A stretch of 12,032 nucleotides of DNA, from assembly GCA_022710255.1 (NCBI GenBank), contig JAKLHG010000062.1:1-12032 (forward strand), in the 5' to 3' direction. Each line of letters opens with the position of its first letter. The stretch's first letter is position 1. The notes beneath the pieces are model-generated. The model was given only the letters and a program-made list of their open reading frames with translations. It had not been told where the DNA came from and made no database searches. This document shows, in pieces, positions 1-7,247 of the stretch. The DNA is from Candidatus Hydrogenedentota bacterium. Its GTDB lineage: Bacteria > Hydrogenedentota > Hydrogenedentia > Hydrogenedentales > CAITNO01. Position numbers and translations under genes: made by a program.

Positions 1-1731
<1,731 letters not shown>

Positions 1732-1808
1732 GATTAGGTTTCCTCTTTTTTGCGCTTATTGCCGGAGTTCCGGATGGCAGGCCGAACACCAACCTGGCAC
1801 ATTGAAAG

Positions 1809-1837
1809 ATAGTACACGTTAGTGGATGTTAATACAA
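1809..1837 (-). promoter_or_regulatory. Predicted sigma70-type promoter of the GH95 gene
   Basis: Read on the minus strand there is a -35 hexamer TTGTAT (1832-1837), a 17-base spacer and a -10 hexamer TACTAT (1809-1814). It faces the GH95 start about 78 bases downstream, leaving a 5' leader of roughly 70 bases. The match is good for an AT-rich island in GC-rich DNA, but it is prediction only. Confidence 0.55.
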
Positions 1838-2280
1838 TGTGGTGTGGTGCTTATGGTTTCCTGGTGACTCCAGACCCGACGTAAGGTTCCAACCGATAGC
1901 GTCCGGGGTTACTGTATTCCCCATCCTTTGAAAAATTGTAGAGGAACACAACGTTCATTTTTCCGATCTTCATTCCAAGAACACGGGTCGTGCCGCGGAG
2001 GATTCTGGGCGGCTTATGGAACGATTAGGCCAGGTACTGCCGGTCGGCGTCTCGAAACTACTGCACGCCGGGTAATCGGAACAACAACATCGGATTCCGC
2101 CCGGCCGAATCCAGTGAAAGCCGCGGCGTGAAGGGTGTGTTACACGTTGGCGCAAGTCTGTGGCAAAGCCCCGGCAAGCCCTGTACGATGTATCATGCGA
2201 ACAAAGGGAAGGATATATGTGCGGGCATACAACCTTTTCATTCCTGGGCGATCAGGCAGCGCAGGAGACCCGGGCACCCT
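1838..2280. other. Long intergenic region with no recognisable gene
   Basis: This roughly 440-bp stretch between the GH95 promoter and the tandem repeats has no open frame that combines a ribosome binding site, a sensible start and a protein-like composition. The short frames present read as Arg- and Gly-rich noise. Two short inverted repeats are visible: CGGCGT (2045-2050) with ACGCCG (2065-2070), and GGATTC (2092-2097) with GAATCC (2107-2112). They could belong to a small RNA or a degraded sequence. I checked by eye for the conserved cores of RNase P RNA, SRP RNA and tmRNA and saw none. Confidence 0.5.
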
Positions 2281-2310
2281 GTGGGAACCTGTGGGAACCT
2301 GTGGGAACTT
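2281..2310. repeat. Three tandem 10-bp repeats upstream of the tRNA promoter
   Basis: The unit GTGGGAACCT occurs at 2281-2290 and 2291-2300, and once more with a single change (GTGGGAACTT) at 2301-2310. The period is one helical turn, so each copy presents the same DNA face. The last unit runs into the -35 box of the tRNA promoter. It could be a phased regulator site or simple replication slippage. Confidence 0.9.
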
Positions 2311-2338
2311 GCATTAATCAAAATATTTTTGCTATACT
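2309..2338 (+). promoter_or_regulatory. Predicted promoter of tRNA-Arg
   Basis: A -35 hexamer TTGCAT (2309-2314), an 18-base AT-rich spacer and a -10 hexamer TATACT (2333-2338) place the start of transcription near 2345, about 14 bases before the mature tRNA. The AT-rich spacer stands out against the surrounding GC-rich DNA. No clear terminator follows the tRNA, so transcripts may continue toward rpsD. Confidence 0.7.
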
Positions 2339-2358
2339 TTTTATAACAGGGTGCCAGC

Positions 2359-2435
2359 GTACCCGTAGCTCAATTGGATAGAGCGTCTGGCTACGGACCA
2401 GAAGGTTAGGGGTTCGATCCCTCTCGGGTACGCCA
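2359..2435 (+). tRNA. tRNA-Arg (anticodon ACG), CCA encoded
   Basis: The sequence folds as a complete 77-base cloverleaf. The acceptor stem GTACCCG pairs perfectly with CGGGTAC. The D arm is GCTC-loop-GAGC. The anticodon stem TCTGG/CCAGA encloses the loop CTACGGA, giving anticodon ACG. The variable loop is 5 bases, the T arm is AGGGG-TTCGATC-CCTCT, the discriminator base is G, and CCA is encoded in the DNA. In bacteria this isoacceptor normally has its wobble A changed to inosine by TadA so that it reads CGU, CGC and CGA. It is intact and lies 186 bases upstream of rpsD on the same strand. Confidence 0.98.
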
Positions 2436-2482
2436 TTTTTATGCATTTCCGGGCGCTTACGGTTTCCCGGCGGGATGTCGGA

Positions 2483-2512
2483 TTGATTTTATTCACCGTG
2501 CTGAGGTACCAT
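2483..2512 (+). promoter_or_regulatory. Possible rpsD promoter
   Basis: TTGATT (2483-2488), an 18-base spacer and TACCAT (2507-2512) each match four of six consensus positions, giving a leader of about 100 bases before rpsD. A second -10-like TATACT lies at 2579-2584 but lacks a good -35 partner. The gene may also be read from the tRNA promoter, because no terminator is evident between them. Confidence 0.35.
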
Positions 2513-2537
2513 ATCAATTCCCGTATTGCTGATATGG
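2509..2537. repeat. 8-bp inverted repeat in the rpsD leader
   Basis: CCATATCA (2509-2516) and TGATATGG (2530-2537) are perfect inverted copies separated by 13 bases. In RNA this would be an 8-bp stem, followed by a second small hairpin CCCG/CGGG (2563-2575). In DNA the left arm overlaps the possible -10 box, so it could equally be an operator. Position suggests control of rpsD; the mechanism is not visible. Confidence 0.6.
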
Positions 2538-2621
2538 GGGCGGTATGCATATCTAAGTTCTGCCCGTGTCGCGGGATGTATACTGCGCCAAAGTTGTTTT
2601 TAGAAGGAAAAAATCAAGGTT

Positions 2622-3233
2622 ATGGCAAAATATCGCGGTCCGAAACATAAACTGAGCCGTCGCGTGGGTGAATGTATCTGGGGGCGTTCCAACAGCCCCG
2701 CCGTAAAGCGTGATTATCCGCCGGGACAGCATGGCAGAACCCTGCGCCGCAAGTTGTCCGTGTATGGCATTCAGTTACTGGAGAAGCAGAAACTGCGGAT
2801 GTATTACGGCGGGATCATGGAACGGCAGATGCGCCGTATTTTTGACCAAGCCCGGCGTCTTGGCGGTAATACAGGCACCAACCTGTTGATGCTCCTTGAA
2901 TGCCGCCTGGATACGGTCGTATGGCGGCTGGGTTTCGCGCCGACTATTTTCGGCGCTCGCCAGATGGTGAATCATTGCCATGTTCTCGTAAACGGTCAGA
3001 AAGTGAACATCCCCTCTTATCTTGTAAAGCCCGGCATGGTCATTTCCATACGGCAGCGCAGCCGCGATATCGCTATTATCAAAAATGGTGTGGAAAATCC
3101 GCCCCTTGCCTTGCCGGAATACCTGCAGCGCGAAGCCAAGTCCTTTGAGGGCAAACTGATCGCCACACCGAACAGCGCCACGATACCGGTGAAATTCGAT
3201 ACCACAAGTATTATCGGTTTCTACTCGCGTTAA
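2622..3233 (+). CDS. rpsD: 30S ribosomal protein S4 (uS4)
   Basis: S4 binds the 5' domain of 16S rRNA early in small-subunit assembly and helps set decoding accuracy. The 203-residue protein has the normal family length. The N-terminal part carries the PPGQHG signature (33-38) and the conserved EKQKLRMYYG (54-63). The S4 RNA-binding domain spans about 94-143, from CRLDTVVWRLGF through HVLVNGQKVN. The C-terminus ends in the usual GFYSR. Only one cysteine lies in the N-terminal region, so this is the zinc-free form. The ATG at 2622 gives the canonical MAKY/MARY start; AGAAGG lies 14 bases upstream and AAGG only 2 bases upstream, so the ribosome binding site is imperfectly placed. The gene stands alone, away from rpsM, rpsK and rpoA, and ends at a hairpin terminator. 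Identity is certain. Confidence 0.98.
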   Translation: MAKYRGPKHKLSRRVGECIWGRSNSPAVKRDYPPGQHGRTLRRKLSVYGIQLLEKQKLRMYYGGIMERQMRRIFDQARRLGGNTGTNLLMLLECRLDTVVWRLGFAPTIFGARQMVNHCHVLVNGQKVNIPSYLVKPGMVISIRQRSRDIAIIKNGVENPPLALPEYLQREAKSFEGKLIATPNSATIPVKFDTTSIIGFYSR

Positions 3234-3261
3234 TCCGGATAGTGGTGTAATCGTTTATCTT

Positions 3262-3298
3262 CGGCGGACCGCTTAAGACGGTTCGCCGTTATTCTTTT
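3262..3298 (+). terminator. Intrinsic terminator of rpsD
   Basis: A 10-bp stem (CGGCGGACCG with CGGTTCGCCG, one G-T wobble) closes a 7-base loop at 3262-3288 and is followed by a T-rich tail (TTATTCTTTT). It begins 28 bases after the rpsD stop codon, as expected for a monocistronic unit. Confidence 0.85.
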
Positions 3299-3327
3299 GC
3301 AGTGGCCGAGAATAACACGGATATAAT
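3297..3327 (+). promoter_or_regulatory. Predicted purA promoter
   Basis: The -10 box is a perfect TATAAT (3322-3327). The best -35 is TTGCAG (3297-3302), separated by 19 bases, slightly longer than ideal. The first two bases of the -35 are the end of the T-tract of the rpsD terminator. Transcription would start near 3334, giving a leader of about 20 bases. Confidence 0.6.
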
Positions 3328-3353
3328 TACAGCGTCACAGGAATCGTTTTGTT

Positions 3354-4622
3354 ATGAGCATTATGGTCGTCGTTGGAGCGAATTGGGGGGATGAAGGCAA
3401 GGGCCGCATGGTGGATTACCTGGCCCGGGATGCGGCTTTCGTGGTCCGGTATCAGGGCGGCAACAATGCCGGCCATACGGTCGTCAATGAATTCGGCGAA
3501 TTTAAACTGCACCTGCTGCCCTCAGGCGTCTTTTATCCGGAGGTCGTCAACATCCTGGGCCCCGGTATGGTCATTGACCTGGAAGGCCTGGTCAAGGAGC
3601 TGGATGAACTCGCCGCGCGCGGCATTCGTCCCAATATGCGGATTTCAGACCGGGCCACCATCTGTTTCCCTTTTCATCGTCTGGAGGACGGACTTGAAGA
3701 AGACCGGCTCGGCAAAAACGCTTATGGTTCCACGCGCCGGGGGATTGCTCCGGCCTATGGGGATCGCACCATCAAGAAAGCGCTGCAGGTGGGGGAACTA
3801 CTTTATCCCGAGCGTTTCAGTGAACGCCTGAAGCAAATCTGCGCCTGGAAAGCGGAGCGTCTGGAAGCCTTTTACGGCAAGAAGGACCTGTTTTCCCCGG
3901 AGGACATGGCGGACTGGGCGCGCCGTTGCGGCGACCGGCTTGGTGCCTATATTGCCGACACGTCCGTGCTGCTGGAAGAAGGCGCCGAACAGGGGAAATC
4001 CATTCTGTTCGAGGCCCAGCTGGGCACCTTGCGCGACCTGAATTTCGGAATCTACCCGTTTACGACGTCCTCGTGTACCCTGGCCGCCTATGCGCCTATC
4101 GGCGGCGGCTTGTTCGGCCACCACGTTGACAAGGTGGTGGCCGTGGTCAAGGCTTTCTCCACATGCGTGGGCGAGGGGCCTTTTGTTACGACCATGGATA
4201 AGGAAGAGGCGGACGTGTTGCGGGAATTTGCCAAGGAATACGGCGCCGCCACGGGACGCCCCCGGACCATTGGCCATTTCGACGCCGTGGCCACCCGCTA
4301 TGGTGTGTGGGCCCAGGGCGCCACAGAAGTCGCCGTCACCAAGCTGGACAGCCTGAGCGGCCGGAAAACCCTTAAAATCTGCACCCATTATGAATGGCGC
4401 GGAAAGCGCTACGACCGGTTCCCCTTGAATGCCGTGCTGGAAGAAGCCACTCCTGTATACGTGGAAATGCCCGGATGGAATGAGGACATTACCGGTGTGC
4501 GCGAATTCGATGCCCTGCCCAAAACCGCCCAAGCCTACATTCTCGAGATAGAAAAGGTCATAGACTGTCCCGTCCGCTTTGTTTCCGTGGGTCCGGAACG
4601 GGAGGCGTTGATCGTGCGCTGA
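3354..4622 (+). CDS. purA: Adenylosuccinate synthase
   Basis: Cytosolic enzyme joining IMP and aspartate with GTP to form adenylosuccinate, the first committed step from IMP to AMP. The 422-residue length is typical. GDEGKGR (12-18) is the P-loop-like GTP/IMP site, with catalytic Asp13 and Lys16. NNAGHTV (37-43) carries His41. GSTRRGIAPAYGDR (124-137) contacts IMP. GRPRTIGHFDAV (300-311) is the aspartate and GTP loop, and TKLDSLSG (328-335) the guanine-binding region. The segment usually written EGAQGxLLDxDxGTYPxVTSS reads FEAQLGTLRDLNFGIYPF (219-236), so the protein belongs to a less common subgroup; Gln221 is kept. AGGA lies 11 bases before the ATG. It is apparently monocistronic, with its own promoter and 161 bases before the next gene. 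No clear terminator follows, although hairpin-forming GC stretches and a T6 run occur at 4665-4716. Confidence 0.97.
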   Translation: MSIMVVVGANWGDEGKGRMVDYLARDAAFVVRYQGGNNAGHTVVNEFGEFKLHLLPSGVFYPEVVNILGPGMVIDLEGLVKELDELAARGIRPNMRISDRATICFPFHRLEDGLEEDRLGKNAYGSTRRGIAPAYGDRTIKKALQVGELLYPERFSERLKQICAWKAERLEAFYGKKDLFSPEDMADWARRCGDRLGAYIADTSVLLEEGAEQGKSILFEAQLGTLRDLNFGIYPFTTSSCTLAAYAPIGGGLFGHHVDKVVAVVKAFSTCVGEGPFVTTMDKEEADVLREFAKEYGAATGRPRTIGHFDAVATRYGVWAQGATEVAVTKLDSLSGRKTLKICTHYEWRGKRYDRFPLNAVLEEATPVYVEMPGWNEDITGVREFDALPKTAQAYILEIEKVIDCPVRFVSVGPEREALIVR

Positions 4623-4720
4623 TGGGGTTCTGAGACAGACGGTGTCTTTGATGCGCAGAAAGAAAACGGGCGGGTGTTTGCCCTTGCGAAAGGGGCGTCC
4701 CCGACTGTGGTTTTTTGAAG

Positions 4721-4749
4721 TTGAAGCAGGGCCGCCCTTTCGCTAAAAT
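4721..4749 (+). promoter_or_regulatory. Promoter of the Gfo-DegT-Gfo operon
   Basis: TTGAAG (4721-4726) and TAAAAT (4744-4749) are separated by exactly 17 bases, close to sigma70 consensus. The expected start near 4756 gives a leader of about 28 bases with AAAGGG seven bases before the ATG at 4784. The spacer holds a small palindrome, GGGC-C-GCCC (4729-4737), too short to call an operator. Confidence 0.65.
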
Positions 4750-4783
4750 GACTTGAACAACCATATAGAGAAAGGGCATTTCC

Positions 4784-5884
4784 ATGATAGAAAAGAAACT
4801 CGGGGTGTTGATACACGGCGCGGGATGGGTTTCCGGGGAGCATATCAGGGCATTCAACAACAACCCCCATACGCGCGTGGTGGCCATCTCCAGCCGCCGG
4901 CTGGAAAGTTGTCAAAAGCGTGCCGATGAAGCCGGGTTGCAGAATGTGGCCTTCTACACCGACTATGAGAAGGCCCTTGCCCACGAAGGCGTGGATATCG
5001 TTTCCATTTGTACGCCCCAGCAACTCCACCCGGAGAATACCATTGCGGCGGCCGAGGCGGGCAAGCATATCGTTATCGAAAAAGCCATCGCCAATGCGCC
5101 CGAAGACATGCGCGCCATGGCGGATGCGGTAAACAAGGCGGGTGTCAAAACAGTGGTCAGCTTCGTGCTGCGCTGGAACCCGCTGTTTACCAGTCTGAAA
5201 TCCCTTATCACGGATGATGCCCTCGGCGATATTTTCTATGTGGAGGCCGATTACCAGCATGACATTGCCAGCTGGTGGACGGGGTACGAGGAGGGGCGCA
5301 CCAAGGCACTGGGCGTGAGCGCCATGCTGGTGGCGGGCTGCCACGCCGTGGATGCCTGCCGCTGGTTTGCCTCAACGGACCCGAATGCCGCAGCCGTGCC
5401 TGAAGAGGTATTCGCTTATTGCGGCGGCTACCGCAAAGGCCTTGAAGTCGAGTACGATTATTTCGCCAACACGTGGAAAAAAGCGCCGCCGCTGGAATAC
5501 GACGATCTGGAGGTGGTGCTGATAAAATTCAGTAATGGAGTGTTGGGCAAGGTATGCACCAATTACGGCTGTGTCATGCCCTATTCTTTCCCCGTCGAAG
5601 TTTTTGGTACGCGCGGTACCATCAAAGACAACCGGGTCTGGTCGCACAAATTCCCCGGTCAGAACGACTGGGTCACCATTCCGAGCATCCAGCCCGTAAG
5701 CAGCGACGTGAAACACCACCCCTTCCAGGGGGAGATGGACCACTTCGTGGACTGTATCCTCAATGGTCGGGAATCCCACTGCAACCTGGCCGATGCGATA
5801 CATACCCATTCGATTGCGTTCGCGGCGCTGGAATGCTACGAGACAAAGCAACCGGTTAAATTGCCGCTGCGGCAGATGGTATGA
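4784..5884 (+). CDS. Gfo/Idh/MocA-family oxidoreductase, atypical active site
   Basis: Predicted cytosolic NAD(P)-dependent oxidoreductase of 366 residues; no signal peptide. The superfamily interconverts hydroxyl and keto groups of sugars and cyclitols. An N-terminal Rossmann fold begins with GVLIHGAGWVSGEHI (7-21), followed by SICTPQQLHPENT (74-86), the usual strand-4 region. The C-terminal alpha/beta substrate domain starts near 130. The landmark EKP motif reads EKA (99-101): Lys100 is kept but the Pro is Ala. The canonical DxxxHxxD is VAGCHAVD (183-190): His187 and Asp190 are present, but Val183 occupies the place of the catalytic Asp. This suggests a distinct subfamily or altered chemistry. 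The ATG is supported by AAAGGG seven bases upstream. It is the first gene of an operon with a DegT aminotransferase 64 bases downstream and a second oxidoreductase after that. The substrate is unknown. Confidence 0.93.
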   Translation: MIEKKLGVLIHGAGWVSGEHIRAFNNNPHTRVVAISSRRLESCQKRADEAGLQNVAFYTDYEKALAHEGVDIVSICTPQQLHPENTIAAAEAGKHIVIEKAIANAPEDMRAMADAVNKAGVKTVVSFVLRWNPLFTSLKSLITDDALGDIFYVEADYQHDIASWWTGYEEGRTKALGVSAMLVAGCHAVDACRWFASTDPNAAAVPEEVFAYCGGYRKGLEVEYDYFANTWKKAPPLEYDDLEVVLIKFSNGVLGKVCTNYGCVMPYSFPVEVFGTRGTIKDNRVWSHKFPGQNDWVTIPSIQPVSSDVKHHPFQGEMDHFVDCILNGRESHCNLADAIHTHSIAFAALECYETKQPVKLPLRQMV

Positions 5885-5948
5885 AAATAAAGTCGCAACC
5901 TTTCCGCCTTTAAGTGTTTCAACCCGAACAAAACAAGGAGTCTATACC

Positions 5949-7223
5949 ATGTCAGATAAGTTAGCGATTCACGGTGGCCCGAAGGCGCTTGACTTGCCCC
6001 TGCCTCCCTGGCCATGCCTGGACGACAATGCAATCAACAAAGTGACAGAGACCTTGCGCAGCGGTAAGGTCAACTACTGGACTGGTACCCGGGGTATGGA
6101 GTTTGAAAAACGCTTTGCCGAATGGCAGGGCGCCAAATTTGCCATCAGCACGACCAACGGCACCAGCGCGCTGCATACCGCACTGGCGGGATTGAATATC
6201 GGCCCGGGTGATGAGGTCATTGTCCCGAGTTATACCTTTATCGCCAGTTCCTTTTCGATTGTCCAGGCGGGCGCCGTGCCGCGTTTTGCCGATGTCAACC
6301 GCGAAGACCATTGTATCAGCGTGGAAAGTGTTGAGCGCCTGATTACCCCACGCACGAAGGCCATCATGCCCGTCCACTTGTACGGTAATGTGGCCGACAT
6401 GGATCCTATCCTGAAACTGGCGAAAGCGCACAACCTGTATGTCATTGAAGACAATGCGGAAGCCTTCGGCGGTTCCTACAAGGGACGCAAGACGGGTTCC
6501 GTGGGGCATGCGGGCGCCTGCAGCTTCTGCCAGAACAAGACTTTTACCACGGGCGGTGAGGGCGGCATGGTCACCACGGACGACGAAGAGGTGGCCTGGC
6601 GCTGCCGCAGCTTCCGCGATCACGGGTACGATGTGCGCGAGCGGCTGCGGCTCTTGGAGATGGAGCAAAAACTCCCGTACATTCACAACATGGTCGGGTT
6701 CAACTACCGCATGACGGAGATGCAATCCGCTATCGGCCTGGCGGAACTGGACCGCATGGACAATTGGAATATGCCCCGTCGCCGCCGCAACGCGGGCATC
6801 CTGATGGAAGCGCTCGCGGATATTCCCCAGATTCTATATCTGCCCGTGGATACGCCCGATCGCCAGAACGGCTGGTATGTGTTTCCCATTACCCTGGATA
6901 TCGACAACCTGTCTTGTGATGTGGACACCTTCCTGAAAGCCCTCGGCGCGGAAGGTGCGCCCTGCTGGAAGGTATTCTGGCCGCAGTGTCACACGGAGGC
7001 CGCTTTCCAGAAGCACCAGGCCTACGGGGCGTCGGGCTTTCCCTTTACCTCGAAAGAATATGCCGATCCGGCATCGGTGGATTACACGAAGGTGGAGGTG
7101 CCCAATGCGGTGTGGCACCAGGACCGCACCTTCATCACCTTTATTTTCCCGACCTATGAAGAGGCTCATATGCACGGCATCGCCGAAGGCATTAAAAAAG
7201 TCATCGCCGCTTATTCCGCATAG
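5949..7223 (+). CDS. DegT/DnrJ/EryC1/StrS-family PLP-dependent aminotransferase
   Basis: Fold-type I PLP enzyme of 424 residues; members transfer an amino group, usually from glutamate or glutamine, to a keto-sugar or keto-cyclitol. TNGTSALHTAL (69-79) forms part of the PLP phosphate pocket. VIEDNAEAFGG (165-175) provides Asp168, which pairs with the pyridine nitrogen. CQNKTFTTGGEGGM (194-207) carries Lys197, the PLP-binding lysine. NYRMTEMQSAIG (252-263) is the conserved structural helix. The frame is open from 5763, but that extension overlaps the preceding gene; the ATG at 5949 has AGGAG eight bases upstream and begins the family-like SDKLAIHGGPKA. Length and layout resemble cyclitol aminotransferases of the StsC/BtrR kind and keto-sugar aminotransferases generally, but substrate cannot be assigned. 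It lies between two Gfo-family oxidoreductases in one operon, and its stop is 24 bases before the next ATG. Confidence 0.95.
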   Translation: MSDKLAIHGGPKALDLPLPPWPCLDDNAINKVTETLRSGKVNYWTGTRGMEFEKRFAEWQGAKFAISTTNGTSALHTALAGLNIGPGDEVIVPSYTFIASSFSIVQAGAVPRFADVNREDHCISVESVERLITPRTKAIMPVHLYGNVADMDPILKLAKAHNLYVIEDNAEAFGGSYKGRKTGSVGHAGACSFCQNKTFTTGGEGGMVTTDDEEVAWRCRSFRDHGYDVRERLRLLEMEQKLPYIHNMVGFNYRMTEMQSAIGLAELDRMDNWNMPRRRRNAGILMEALADIPQILYLPVDTPDRQNGWYVFPITLDIDNLSCDVDTFLKALGAEGAPCWKVFWPQCHTEAAFQKHQAYGASGFPFTSKEYADPASVDYTKVEVPNAVWHQDRTFITFIFPTYEEAHMHGIAEGIKKVIAAYSA

Positions 7224-7247
7224 CACCAACAACAGGGAGTCAGGAAC

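Noticed and set aside
2060..2130. Fragment faintly like the core of a cobalamin riboswitch
   Set aside because: The spacing between the TAATCGGAA-like and CCAGTGAAA-like pieces is wrong, the expected pairing is absent, and no cobalamin gene follows.
2281..2310. Tandem repeats as DnaA boxes or a replication origin
   Set aside because: The minus-strand unit matches the TTATCCACA box at only about six of nine positions, and no origin genes or AT-rich unwinding region are nearby.
2359..2435. tRNA-Arg as an integration site for a mobile element
   Set aside because: The tRNA is intact, no direct repeat of its 3' end was seen elsewhere in the window, and no integrase is present.
2341..2550. Minus-strand open frame of 69 codons across the tRNA
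   Set aside because: Much of its protein is simply the reverse complement of tRNA-Arg, a well-known source of false gene calls; it has no ribosome binding site.
3798..4532. 244-codon minus-strand frame opposite purA
   Set aside because: This is an antisense shadow of a clear purA gene with no recognisable motif or ribosome binding site.
4665..4716. Possible purA terminator
   Set aside because: Several small GC hairpins and a T6 run are present, but the stems are 4-5 bp and the T-run is separated from them by 8 or more bases, so it does not make a convincing intrinsic terminator.
5763..5948. Upstream extension of the aminotransferase frame
   Set aside because: It would overlap the end of the preceding oxidoreductase by 122 bases and adds an Arg-rich, non-family N-terminus; the ATG at 5949 has a proper ribosome binding site.
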